This document shows, piece after piece, positions 21,862-30,122 of a stretch of DNA of 64,000 nucleotides; position 1 is the stretch's first letter; the number at the start of each line of letters is the position of its first letter. The stretch covers positions 62,001 to 126,000 of IMG/VR virus record IMGVR_UViG_3300044701_002789; one strand, 5' to 3'. Below the pieces are notes generated by a model. It made no database searches. It had not been told where the DNA came from and saw only the letters and a list, made by a program, of their open reading frames with translations. The stretch comes from a virus. A program made the translations under genes and the position numbers.

Positions 21862-21882
21862 ATCAGTCGTACACCAATACAC

Positions 21883-21911
21883 ATTATACCACAAAAAAAT
21901 GGGGGAGTCAA
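21883..21911 (-). promoter_or_regulatory. strong sigma70-like promoter of the gp43-uvsX-gp41 operon
   Basis: The minus strand reads TTGACT (21911-21906), 17 bp, TATAAT (21888-21883). The -35 box is part of the 3' arm of the hsp20 terminator and the T-run is part of the spacer. Confidence 0.85.
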
Positions 21912-21938
21912 CCTGGATTTTGCCAGGAACTCCCCCAT
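21893..21938 (-). terminator. terminator of hsp20, interleaved with promoter
   Basis: The minus strand forms a 10-bp stem ATGGGGGAGT/ACTCCCCCAT with an inner CCTGG/CCAGG stem, followed by seven T. It lies 28 nt after the hsp20 stop codon. Confidence 0.9.
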
Positions 21939-21965
21939 GCGGCGATGATAGTTAATACTATTTAT

Positions 21966-22400
21966 TTAAAAATAATCTTTTCTTTTATGATGCTCAGGAA
22001 CAATTTTTCTAATATTAATAATTAGAAGTCCATCTTCAAATGTTGCATCTTTTACTTCTGTATCATCTGCCATAGTCCATGACCTCTTAAAAGATCTCTG
22101 CGCTAATCCCTTATGGACATAATCGGTATCAGTTTCCTTATCTTCTTTTTGCCCCTCCACAAAAAGTTTCCCATCTTGGGTATACACATAAACTTCTTTT
22201 TTCTTAAATCCAGCAAGAGCAATTTCAAGTCTAGATTCTACATTACTAACTTGCACAAGATTATATGGAGGATAATTTGTTGTAGTTTCGTGTAACGTCA
22301 ATAAGCGATGAAAATATTCATCCATTCCAATACTGTATCTACCAATTCTATCCATTATTGCAGAAAGATCTGCTGTAGTATATCGGGAAAGATTATTCAT
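21966..22400 (-). CDS. hsp20: small heat-shock protein, Hsp20/alpha-crystallin family
   Basis: A 144-aa chaperone. The alpha-crystallin domain runs from about residue 42 to 137: YNLVQVSNVESRLEIALAGF, VYTQDGKLFVEGQK, RSFKRSWTM, and ATFEDGLLIINI, the standard strand order. The C-terminal I-x-I/V tail is only partly present (INIRKIVP). Cyanophages often carry such a gene, thought to stabilise host or phage proteins. It has a ribosome site AAGGAG 7 nt upstream and a structured leader of about 80 nt after a TATAAT box. Confidence 0.95.
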   Translation of the reverse strand: MNNLSRYTTADLSAIMDRIGRYSIGMDEYFHRLLTLHETTTNYPPYNLVQVSNVESRLEIALAGFKKKEVYVYTQDGKLFVEGQKEDKETDTDYVHKGLAQRSFKRSWTMADDTEVKDATFEDGLLIINIRKIVPEHHKRKDYF

Positions 22401-22484
22401 AATAGTTCTCCTTTTTAAGCGAGTTTGTTTTTGACCCTTTCGGCGCCAATTAACAATGGGTAGATTTTAGTCTCACCCATCACT

Positions 22485-22490
22485 ATTATA
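22485..22490 (-). promoter_or_regulatory. possible -10 box (TATAAT) for hsp20
   Basis: TATAAT on the minus strand, 85 nt upstream of hsp20 and just after the regA terminator. No convincing -35 box is seen at 16-18 bp, so another factor may be needed. Confidence 0.45.
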
Positions 22491-22504
22491 TATTAGATTT
22501 CAAT

Positions 22505-22528
22505 AAAAAGGGGAGTGTAGAACTCCCC
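22505..22528 (-). terminator. rho-independent terminator of regA
   Basis: The minus strand forms GGGGAGT-TCTAC-ACTCCCC followed by TTTTT, 5 nt after the regA stop codon. Confidence 0.88.
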
Positions 22529-22533
22529 ACTTT

Positions 22534-22974
22534 TCATTCGGTTTCCTGAACCTTTACTTTTTTCCCGATATTATATTTTTGCTCAAGTTCCCACTCTCCT
22601 TTCTCCCGATAAGAAATTACCTTGATCTGGTTAAGTGGTGCAATGTCTAATATTTTATCAGTATCAACTACTGCGATTAGACCCCAATCGGAAAGCAAAC
22701 GTATAATTCTATTTCTTCGTTGAATATCGTTTACCGTAAGATTTGCGTGCTTACCATCAAGAGCAAAAAGTTCCTTAAAACTTACAATATAATATCTACC
22801 TTGCTTATGTAAAATGTGGCAAGATTGATACAGTTTCTTTTCTTTTCTTGATGCAACCCCAATCCTTGTCAAAGTCTCACGAACTTTCAAGAAATCATCA
22901 GGTTCATTAAGAATGACCTCCACCATCATGTTTGGAGACCAGTTTACTTGTGGTTCAATTGTTTGATTCGTCAT
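22534..22974 (-). CDS. regA: translational repressor RegA
   Basis: A 146-aa RNA-binding repressor of early mRNAs. Recognisable blocks are VEVILNEPDDFLKVRETLTRI, GRYYIVSFKELFALDGK and RRNRIIRLLSDWGLI, as in T4 RegA, with a C-terminal extension (about 20 residues, basic). It sits in the usual place after gp62, with a 4-nt ATGA overlap. In T4 it binds translation starts of replication genes including its own operon; the same is expected here. Confidence 0.93.
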   Translation of the reverse strand: MTNQTIEPQVNWSPNMMVEVILNEPDDFLKVRETLTRIGVASRKEKKLYQSCHILHKQGRYYIVSFKELFALDGKHANLTVNDIQRRNRIIRLLSDWGLIAVVDTDKILDIAPLNQIKVISYREKGEWELEQKYNIGKKVKVQETE

Positions 22975-23357
22975 TTTGTTCCGCCTGTGTCAAGTCGTTT
23001 TTTTATAAAGTCAATCTGTTCTTTATTTAGAATTTTTAAAGCTTGTAATGCTTTTTCATTATTATAACCATAATATTTTTTTATGTATTCTAAATCCGTG
23101 ACCTTATCTTTTCGGATCCAAGGAGAAAATCTTTTCCTTTTCCTTAAAGTATTTAGATAAAACGCATATTGCATATCTTTATCTATATGACTATTCATGT
23201 TCATTTCATTAGCAAATAATATTGCATCAATATGACCAGATAGACATTTATTTATAATATAAGGTGGATAATCCTTGATGGAAGTTGGATCTTCGTTCAT
23301 CAAGTTCTTTTTAGTATTATTAATAGAATTCAACCAATCCTTTAATTCATGTGTCAT
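22971..23357 (-). CDS. 62: clamp-loader small subunit (T4 gp62-like)
   Basis: A 128-aa subunit that, with gp44, loads the gp45 sliding clamp. The block DYPPYIINKCLSGHIDAILF is characteristic of gp62. It is shorter than T4 gp62 (187 aa), as is usual in cyanophages. It is coupled by 4-nt overlaps to regA downstream and to the DruA-like gene upstream. Confidence 0.9.
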   Translation of the reverse strand: MTHELKDWLNSINNTKKNLMNEDPTSIKDYPPYIINKCLSGHIDAILFANEMNMNSHIDKDMQYAFYLNTLRKRKRFSPWIRKDKVTDLEYIKKYYGYNNEKALQALKILNKEQIDFIKKRLDTGGTK

Positions 23358-24418
23358 CTAATAATCTCCAATTCACTGCCGGGTTCCCATATCTCTAAGG
23401 TAGTTCTCAATCTGTTTTCTTCAATTAGTTTTTCATACCTTTTAGATGATTTTTTCTTCCACCAAGTAATAACATCATTGACATCATGCTTAAACTCAGA
23501 AATATAATACCTTTTCTTTTCTGTTAATTTTTTAGCATTTTCAATTGCAGTATTGAATTGATTCAACTTGGTCTCATCCTTTAATGAATTTCGGATAATA
23601 GAAATCATCTTTTGCTGGATTTTCAATTTTTTGGAAGACTTGTCTGCAGGAACCAATCGTTCCCCATTATTTCTCTCATTGAACCACCAAAAGAAATCTC
23701 TAAATTCATCATCATGGAATAATGGAAGAAAATTACTTTCAGTGTCCCCAATATGTTTGAGATATGGTTTAAGACCATCATACATGGAAACGCCCTTAGT
23801 TGTTCCGTACAATGAAGTAGTCTCAAAATATTTTAAATCTGTACCATACTTTGTATCAAATTGATTTTTGAGTTCTTTAGAGCACGCTAAAAGCGCAAGA
23901 AGTTTACCCCCAAGATAATTATATCCAAATGGTTGAACAGGTACAATATTAAACGCCATCACGAATTCATTATTAATAGTTTCCAGAGGAAGAACTTTAT
24001 TAAAGTATTCGTTTCTTGGTTTTGAGTTAATAGTCGGAGACCCAAATCTAACTACCCCAAGAACCTTTTTAGTGTTAGTTTCTTCAACTATCCATTTATG
24101 GGTTCTACCTGGAATTGCTTCTTCTACGGCATTTGAAGCAGTTAAATTTAAAGTTTCCGAATACAACCACTGATTAAATTTAGATGTAGGTTTGGAACTT
24201 GTATCAACAACATGAATACAAATATCCATATCATTTGGATGCATTTGAAATGCATCAAACATTTCAGTTTCCGCACCAAACAAACATCCAGATCTAGAAG
24301 TTATTCTGTCTTTCTTCACAAAACGAAGATAATCATCAATACGATTAAATTGAGAATAGTAATTTATAAACTTATCTGCCGCATAAATGGCATCTTGTTC
24401 GGTTAAAATCAGTGTCAT
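23354..24418 (-). CDS. DruA-like (DUF4338) protein inside the clamp-loader operon
   Basis: A 354-aa protein. From about residue 105 the order of motifs follows the DUF4338/DruA family: VLGVVRFGSPTI, then MAFNIVPVQPFGYNYLGGKLLALL, KYGTDLKYFETTSLYGT and LKHIGDTES. DruA is a component of the bacterial Druantia anti-phage system; its biochemical role is unsettled. The assignment is from memory of the family and only part of it is matched. The C-terminal 90 residues are lysine-rich. It lies between gp44 (13 nt) and gp62 (4-nt overlap), so it is made with the replication proteins. A nucleic-acid role is inferred. Confidence 0.7.
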   Translation of the reverse strand: MTLILTEQDAIYAADKFINYYSQFNRIDDYLRFVKKDRITSRSGCLFGAETEMFDAFQMHPNDMDICIHVVDTSSKPTSKFNQWLYSETLNLTASNAVEEAIPGRTHKWIVEETNTKKVLGVVRFGSPTINSKPRNEYFNKVLPLETINNEFVMAFNIVPVQPFGYNYLGGKLLALLACSKELKNQFDTKYGTDLKYFETTSLYGTTKGVSMYDGLKPYLKHIGDTESNFLPLFHDDEFRDFFWWFNERNNGERLVPADKSSKKLKIQQKMISIIRNSLKDETKLNQFNTAIENAKKLTEKKRYYISEFKHDVNDVITWWKKKSSKRYEKLIEENRLRTTLEIWEPGSELEIIR

Positions 24419-24431
24419 TTAAATTCACACC

Positions 24432-25376
24432 CTAACGAAATTCGCATTCACACATTAACTCAGTAAGACATGCCAAAAGATTGATCTCTTGGTCCGCAAC
24501 AAATGCACACTGATATTGATACTTTGCAATAATAAGAACCGCAGCAGGAATTGACAATGGAACTAAGTGCTCATAAAATGCGTCATATATTCTTCTCATT
24601 ATCCTGGATGTATCATTATCCAAGTTGGAAACTACCCATTTACGAACTTCCGGAAAGTTCTTAGATTTCATATTTTTGATCAACTCCGTTACAGAAATAT
24701 CAGAGAAAGATGCGAGAATACCCGCATCAATTTTTCCACTTGTAGAATATCTCTGACATTCATTGAGAATACGTCTAAAATCTGGGAAATATTTTGTGAT
24801 CAGTTCAGCGAGAATTTTGTCTTCATATTGAATGTTTTCTAAATCTAAGATTGTTTGCAGTCTTTTAAAGAATGCTCCCGCAAGTTGCGTCTTTTGCTTT
24901 CCTTTAATTGAGAAATCAATTACTGCGCAGCGAGAATGAAGGGGTTCAATAATTTTGTTTTTATAGTTGCATGTGAAGATAAATCTACAGTTATTGTAGA
25001 ACGCTTCAATGTTTGCTCGCAAAAGAAGTTGAACATCATTGCCAGTATTATCTGCTTCATCAATAATAATAACTTTGTGCTTGGAAGATTCAACTAAAGA
25101 TACAGTAGAAGCAAAATTCTTTGCTTGATTTCTCACCGTGTCCAAAAATCGTCCTTCATCAGATCCATTAATAACATATGAATCAACACCCAGTTCATTG
25201 CAAAGCGCCTTTGCAATTGTGGTCTTACCAATTCCAGGAGGTCCAGAAAGCAGAAGATTTGGAATCTCTCCTTTCTCCACAAACTCCTTAAATGTTTTTT
25301 TGATGTCATCAGGAAGAATACAATCCTCAATTACTTGGGGACGATATTTTTCAAATAAAAGAAATTCACTTGTCAT
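24432..25376 (-). CDS. 44: clamp-loader large subunit (T4 gp44-like)
   Basis: A 314-aa AAA+ ATPase. Walker A is GPPGIGKT (residues 45-52), Walker B is IIIDEADN (around 106-113), and the arginine-finger motif SRC is in LHSRCAVIDF. It forms the clamp loader with gp62. It is 8 nt downstream of the 104-aa ORF and about 430 nt from gp45. Confidence 0.95.
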   Translation of the reverse strand: MTSEFLLFEKYRPQVIEDCILPDDIKKTFKEFVEKGEIPNLLLSGPPGIGKTTIAKALCNELGVDSYVINGSDEGRFLDTVRNQAKNFASTVSLVESSKHKVIIIDEADNTGNDVQLLLRANIEAFYNNCRFIFTCNYKNKIIEPLHSRCAVIDFSIKGKQKTQLAGAFFKRLQTILDLENIQYEDKILAELITKYFPDFRRILNECQRYSTSGKIDAGILASFSDISVTELIKNMKSKNFPEVRKWVVSNLDNDTSRIMRRIYDAFYEHLVPLSIPAAVLIIAKYQYQCAFVADQEINLLACLTELMCECEFR

Positions 25377-25384
25377 AATTAAAA

Positions 25385-25699
25385 TTAGTATGCTTCAATG
25401 TTTGGTTGAATGATCGCTTTGTTATATGGATCATTAGGATTTTTTATATTAATATATCTTCTTATTGATGATGACATAATCTTAGCATCAACTCTTTCGG
25501 GTTGTTTAGTAACTGCCACTCCATCAACAAACCATACAGTGTACTCTTCGCAACTATCATTGAAATACTTCAGAATTTGCCAGTGAGTGGTAGTAAATAG
25601 AATATCTTGCTCTAACTCATCAGCAGAAGCATAATTTAGAAAAACAGAATATAGATATGAATCTAACTTTTTTGATGGATTAAAAAGATAATTTTCCAT
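25385..25699 (-). CDS. conserved hypothetical between gp45 and gp44, 104 aa
   Basis: A helical/beta protein (KLDSYLYSVFLNYASADELEQDILF, HWQILKYFNDSCEEYTVWF, then RRYINIKNPNDPYNK). I recall relatives with SADELEQDILF at this same place in other cyanophages. There are no known motifs. The position between clamp and clamp loader suggests a DNA replication link, but this is only context. Confidence 0.72.
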   Translation of the reverse strand: MENYLFNPSKKLDSYLYSVFLNYASADELEQDILFTTTHWQILKYFNDSCEEYTVWFVDGVAVTKQPERVDAKIMSSSIRRYINIKNPNDPYNKAIIQPNIEAY

Positions 25700-25808
25700 T
25701 ATATATTTTTGTCACTAAGTATAAAGAGAATCAAATTCAACCCTAAATTGGGATGCTTTATAGATCCTTTAAGTTTCCAAAGTATTAAAGCTTGAGTAAA
25801 ACTTAGTC

Positions 25809-26474
25809 TCATCCAAATTTGCTGTCAGGTTCAAGAGCAACCCAGTAAGAAACTGGCATGTCAGTGTTTTTAAAATGACAAAGCAGTTTTCTAGAAATCA
25901 CAACTTCATAGTTTCCTGGAAGAATTTTAATATTTTCAATTTTGAAATTAAATACAAACTCTTCATCAGTTTCCCCAACAATAATTGAGAAATCGTTTGA
26001 GGTATCATTCTTTTTATCGCGGACAAGCAATTTAATCACTCCCGCTTCACCAACAACAGAAAGATCTGGCAACTGATAAATTGCAGAAGCCTTGATCAAC
26101 TTTTCAAGTTGCTTAGTATCCACCAAAAAGCAAACATCACTACTAGGAAGAGTAATTTCTTTATCTGGTGGTGTTACTATGACACTAGGTTGTGCAAAGA
26201 AATACTTAGAGCGACTTCTTCCCTCTCGGATAACAACATAACTATCATTCTCAAAATCCAGTTCAGCATCCTTATGTAACAATAGTCCATTGAGAAACTG
26301 GTTGAGATCATAAATACCAAAATCTCTTGGGATCTCTTCTTCAATGGTTGCTTCAGCAAGAATTGTTTTTGAGACACTAATAGTTTTTAAAGTATTTCCT
26401 TGCTTAAAAAATAAAGACTGATTAATATTAGAAAAGTTTTTAATAATAGCAAAGGTGGTTTCAGAAAATTTCAT
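25809..26474 (-). CDS. 45: DNA polymerase sliding clamp (T4 gp45-like)
   Basis: A 221-aa trimeric clamp that tethers the polymerase and, in T4, also activates late transcription with gp55. Typical features are MKFSETTFAIIKNFSNINQSL at the start and, later, VDTKQLEKLIKAS and FNFKIENIKILPGNYEV. The stretch 25700-25808 between this gene and the next holds no convincing gene or terminator. The 3' end is closely followed by an AT-rich region. Confidence 0.92.
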   Translation of the reverse strand: MKFSETTFAIIKNFSNINQSLFFKQGNTLKTISVSKTILAEATIEEEIPRDFGIYDLNQFLNGLLLHKDAELDFENDSYVVIREGRSRSKYFFAQPSVIVTPPDKEITLPSSDVCFLVDTKQLEKLIKASAIYQLPDLSVVGEAGVIKLLVRDKKNDTSNDFSIIVGETDEEFVFNFKIENIKILPGNYEVVISRKLLCHFKNTDMPVSYWVALEPDSKFG

Positions 26475-26484
26475 ATTTTATAAA

Positions 26485-26814
26485 TCAGCGAGAGAATTCA
26501 GTTAGACCGTTATTTTGGCGAGAATAATGCTTATCAAAGTGCATGAGAAGCATCGCATAGTGGATGACTTTCAAAAGATCACGCTTGTTTCTTCCATCCT
26601 TCTCACCATACCGACTTCCATATTTCAGTATATTTGCTTGACAGAAATCTTGGGCAAGTCCTTTTGCCGCCATTAGATCAATTGTTTGAATATCTTTATA
26701 ATCATCGTCAGTTCCACAATAATGACTATTATAAGTAGAGGTCACATAATCTTCAATATCCTTGATGATTTTATCTTCATTATATTTCCAAAGGTGGTTT
26801 GTATTTTCAGACAT
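26485..26814 (-). CDS. DUF3310-like protein, 109 aa
   Basis: The region HYCGTDDD, then LAQDFCQANILKYGSRYG, and RNKRDLLKVIHYAMLLMHF follows the DUF3310 pattern (short helical phage proteins with a HY start and N-x-I-K-Y core). The function of the family is not settled. It is the first gene after a strong host-type promoter and lies 10 nt upstream of gp45, so it is an early gene of the clamp operon. Confidence 0.75.
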   Translation of the reverse strand: MSENTNHLWKYNEDKIIKDIEDYVTSTYNSHYCGTDDDYKDIQTIDLMAAKGLAQDFCQANILKYGSRYGEKDGRNKRDLLKVIHYAMLLMHFDKHYSRQNNGLTEFSR

Positions 26815-26832
26815 AAACGTAAATCAAACATT

Positions 26833-26860
26833 AAAAATGGAGAGGATGTAATTCCTCCCC
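26833..26860 (-). terminator. hairpin plus T5 after cobS; also 5' end of the DUF3310 mRNA
   Basis: The minus strand forms a GGGGAGGA/TCCTCTCC stem with one mismatch, then ATTTTT. The promoter at 26864-26892 predicts transcription starting at its first bases. Confidence 0.6.
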
Positions 26861-26863
26861 AAC

Positions 26864-26892
26864 AGTATACCATCATTTCTGAGGTGTGTCAA
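26864..26892 (-). promoter_or_regulatory. sigma70-like promoter of the DUF3310-gp45 operon
   Basis: The minus strand reads TTGACA (26892-26887), 17 bp, TATACT (26869-26864). Confidence 0.8.
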
Positions 26893-26901
26893 ATACCAGG
26901 A

Positions 26902-27990
26902 CTACTTTTTAGGCATGACAAAATTTGGGTCAATTTTATCGTACAGTTCCAGAAAAGCTTGTTTGGTTTCATCATCAAATCGGTTTATGCAAACCCGAAT
27001 TGCCTTACCTTTATCTCCAAAGATGGCATAAGCTCTGATTATATGAACAAGGCGACGAGTAGAAATGATCTCATCAATTCCACCATCATAAAATGTTTTT
27101 CGTATTACATCTGCCCAATCTACAAGTTTTTCGCAAAAATCATCATCAGTCATTCCTAAGGTATAACAAATAGACTCAAGAATTTTTCTTTCCGATGATT
27201 GTGGGGGATAAGACTGCTCAAACGTAACAGGAAAACGCTCAAGAAATGCTTCATTCAAAACATTAGTTCCAATAAAACGCCCATCTTCGGAACCTTTACC
27301 CTTAGTATTAGCAGTGGCAATTATATTAAATCCTTCTGCTGGAGAAATGTACTTTCCGATTTTCTTCAGAAAGATTCCAGTACCTTCAAGGATAGATTGA
27401 AGACACAAGATCTTATTTGATGCCAAATCAACTTCATCCAAAAGAAGAATAGCACCACGTTCTAATGCTTCAACTACTGGACCATTATGCCATGCCGTTT
27501 CTCCATTTACAAGACGAAATCCTCCAATAAGATCGTCTTCATCAGTTTCAATCGTAATATTGACACGAATAAGTTCCCTCTTTAATTGAGCACATGCTTG
27601 TTCCACACTATATGTTTTTCCATTTCCTGAAAGACCAGTAATAAAAACAGGATAAAACAAACCAGATTTAATAATACCTTTAATGTCATTAAAGTTTCCA
27701 AATTTGACAAAGTTATCATCAACTTCTGGAATAAGGTTTTGTGCATAATCAGGAATAACTGATATGGAATTAAAAGACTTTTCAATCTCATGAATATATT
27801 CTGTGGGTAACTCAAAATTCCACTTACCTTGGCAAATTTTATATTCTTCTATTGTTTGAGTTACAGATTCATAGTCGTATGAATTAATTGCACAAAATGC
27901 TCTAATGTCTCCAGTTGTTACTTCTGTCCCATAAAGAGACTTTAACGAATTTACAAGTTCTTCTTTTGTCACAATAATTTGGTCGTACAT
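26902..27990 (-). CDS. cobS: CobS-like AAA+ ATPase (MoxR type)
   Basis: A 362-aa AAA+ protein. Walker A is GLSGNGKT (residues 119-126) and Walker B is ILLLDEVDLAS (around 186). Sensor region ATANTKGKGSEDG and arginine motif EAFLERFPVTF are as in CobS and MoxR ATPases. CobS is the ATPase of the aerobic cobalt chelatase, and cyanophage versions are usually named so. However, the next gene upstream is a VWA protein, the usual partner of MoxR ATPases, so the pair may instead remodel proteins. It has its own host-type promoter. Confidence 0.9.
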   Translation of the reverse strand: MYDQIIVTKEELVNSLKSLYGTEVTTGDIRAFCAINSYDYESVTQTIEEYKICQGKWNFELPTEYIHEIEKSFNSISVIPDYAQNLIPEVDDNFVKFGNFNDIKGIIKSGLFYPVFITGLSGNGKTYSVEQACAQLKRELIRVNITIETDEDDLIGGFRLVNGETAWHNGPVVEALERGAILLLDEVDLASNKILCLQSILEGTGIFLKKIGKYISPAEGFNIIATANTKGKGSEDGRFIGTNVLNEAFLERFPVTFEQSYPPQSSERKILESICYTLGMTDDDFCEKLVDWADVIRKTFYDGGIDEIISTRRLVHIIRAYAIFGDKGKAIRVCINRFDDETKQAFLELYDKIDPNFVMPKK

Positions 27991-28010
27991 AATTTTTTGA
28001 ACTCCTTTAG

Positions 28011-28039
28011 ATCATATAGTATAAATGGTTAGATGTCAA
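28011..28039 (-). promoter_or_regulatory. sigma70-like promoter of cobS
   Basis: The minus strand reads TTGACA (28039-28034), 17 bp, TATGAT (28016-28011), just after the cobT-like gene. The predicted start is about 15 nt before the cobS ATG. Confidence 0.75.
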
Positions 28040-28043
28040 GTGA

Positions 28044-30101
28044 TTAAGCAATTTGCTTAATAAATTCATTTAAAATTTTCTTGTTGTTTCGTTTAGTCTT
28101 AAGACTATTCATAAATGCACTTTTAATTTCTCTTTTTGTTGCATCACTAGAAACATTGAATTCCGGGGATTCTGAAAGATTACTAGATCCTATCCCAAAA
28201 TAAACATGATATGCAGAATTGAATAGACAAAAAGATTTTTCTTTCTTCCAAGACGACATCGCTTGGGTGTATTCATTTCCATTTTTGTCACAATATTTTC
28301 TAATAAAAGATCCAGAGTGTAATGAATCCAATACTCTAATTCCAATAAAACTAGTATCGGAAAATTTATCAACTAAATTTTTTAATATAGTATCAGTTTG
28401 GTAATTAGTATCTTTTGGGAATAGATATGTTTTTCCAATTTTGCGATCCCTCAAAAAAACTGAGTGTACTGAATCAATTCTACTAGTCCCAATATATGGC
28501 TCGGTTTCCCATTTTCTATTAAATTGCCTATGATAAAACAATTGACTAGAATCGCCATCAGTCAAAACTACACATTGCACTTTTTGAATTTTATTCTGCT
28601 TTTTAAAGATTGGAATAATCTCATGTAAACAAATTAATGCTTCATTTAAGGGAGTGCTGGATAATGCCAACTCTGGAGGTGCTAATTCTGTATTAATGCA
28701 CATACAAACTCTGTAAATATTTTTCATTTGAATTTCTAGATTTAATGAATTTACCTTACTAGTAAATAAATTCATCAAAGAAAATCTAGGATCAATGCAA
28801 AAAATACCAGGAATTTTTGTATAGCAATTTGGTCTAATTTTATATGATGTATTATTTGCTATTGGATAATGCTCAGTGAATGCATAGACTTCAAAAGGAA
28901 TAGAAACTTTTTTACAGAACCAAATGAGGTTGTATAACTGTTTTATAGTATCTAATAGAACCTTACCCATAGATCCAGACCAATCTAAAATAAAAATCAA
29001 CCCATGATTTTTACCCTCAGTGACATTAGTAATTTTTTTAAAAATATCATCATTGAATTTATACATATGAATTTTAGAACAATCTAAAACCCCAGTGGGA
29101 GACACTAAAGATCTTGAGTAAGAATCTGCTGCTTTGCGACACTCAAATTCTTTAACCAGATAATTAACTTCTTTTTGGGCAGAAGTTTTAAAATCTCTAT
29201 ATCTAGAATCTATCCTATTAATGTAAGTTTTATGATTATCTGAAAGATTATTCCAAAAATTTGAACATGTGTTATGTATGGTAATATTATCAATTATTAC
29301 ATTTTTTAAATCAATTTTTGGAACTTCAACATAAACAGTTTCTTGCTTTTGGATTTCACTAAGAAGTTTTTTTATAGATTCTTCAAAAGATTCCATAGTT
29401 TCAACTTTTGGATCATTACCTGAAGAACCATTTTCTTTTGACTCTTCATGATCTTGTGAATCTTGAGAATTGTCCTCATCAAACGCACCAGTTAAACTAT
29501 CCGATTTAGTGGTATTTTCGGAATTTGTTTCTTGTTTAGAGGACTTTTCTTTAGATTCTTTTTTACAATACTCATACAGAACTTTTGAAGCGTATAATAC
29601 TTCATCAAACGTTTCGGCAGAAGCAATAAGATCTACAATATCTTTTTCTTCGCAAGAAAAATTTAGCCTTATAAAATTTCCTATTTTAAAATGAAGATTT
29701 ACCCTGTCTGCAAGATTCATATCATTGATTTCTTTATTTTCAAGAGAAAAGAAATCTTCATCATAAAGTTCTTTGTATCCAATAAAGAAAGACTTTGATA
29801 TTCCTGGATATCTACGCTTGATTAATTTTTCAATCCTGACATCTTCAACCACATTTACAAAATCTTTTGGGATGTCAGTTATTTCCATCCAGTCTTTAGT
29901 TGGAGTTTCTAAGGCATGTCCAACTTCATGTCCAACGAGAAGATCATAAACATTACTACTCGCTTTCTCCCACATAGGGAGAGTTAACACTCTAGTATTG
30001 ACATTGAAAGAAGCAGTTTGTACAGTTTTATGTTCTACAAGAAGATCCTCTGTCGCCAAAAGACGAGCAAGAATTCCTTTGATTTCGTAGTTTACCGACA
30101 T
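28044..30101 (-). CDS. cobT: CobT-like protein with HExxH motif and VWA domain, 685 aa
   Basis: Three regions: an N-terminal domain with GHEVGHALETP (His58-Glu59-His62, an HExxH zinc motif); an acidic, serine-rich disordered stretch (about residues 195-245); and a C-terminal von Willebrand A domain with the MIDAS motif DWSGSM (around residue 390) and later LTDGDSS. CobT chelatase subunits share the acidic linker and VWA domain. The HExxH motif suggests peptidase activity or zinc binding instead. ATG 30101 has GGAAA 8 nt upstream. It is next to the CobS-like ATPase, its likely partner. Confidence 0.85.
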   Translation of the reverse strand: MSVNYEIKGILARLLATEDLLVEHKTVQTASFNVNTRVLTLPMWEKASSNVYDLLVGHEVGHALETPTKDWMEITDIPKDFVNVVEDVRIEKLIKRRYPGISKSFFIGYKELYDEDFFSLENKEINDMNLADRVNLHFKIGNFIRLNFSCEEKDIVDLIASAETFDEVLYASKVLYEYCKKESKEKSSKQETNSENTTKSDSLTGAFDEDNSQDSQDHEESKENGSSGNDPKVETMESFEESIKKLLSEIQKQETVYVEVPKIDLKNVIIDNITIHNTCSNFWNNLSDNHKTYINRIDSRYRDFKTSAQKEVNYLVKEFECRKAADSYSRSLVSPTGVLDCSKIHMYKFNDDIFKKITNVTEGKNHGLIFILDWSGSMGKVLLDTIKQLYNLIWFCKKVSIPFEVYAFTEHYPIANNTSYKIRPNCYTKIPGIFCIDPRFSLMNLFTSKVNSLNLEIQMKNIYRVCMCINTELAPPELALSSTPLNEALICLHEIIPIFKKQNKIQKVQCVVLTDGDSSQLFYHRQFNRKWETEPYIGTSRIDSVHSVFLRDRKIGKTYLFPKDTNYQTDTILKNLVDKFSDTSFIGIRVLDSLHSGSFIRKYCDKNGNEYTQAMSSWKKEKSFCLFNSAYHVYFGIGSSNLSESPEFNVSSDATKREIKSAFMNSLKTKRNNKKILNEFIKQIA

Positions 30102-30122
30102 CAAATATTTCCGATAACGACA

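Noticed and set aside
25718-25746. TATACT upstream of the 104-aa gene.
   Set aside because: No -35 box at an acceptable distance.
25700-25808. Possible small gene or terminator between gp45 and the 104-aa gene.
   Set aside because: No open frame with a start and no stem followed by T-run.
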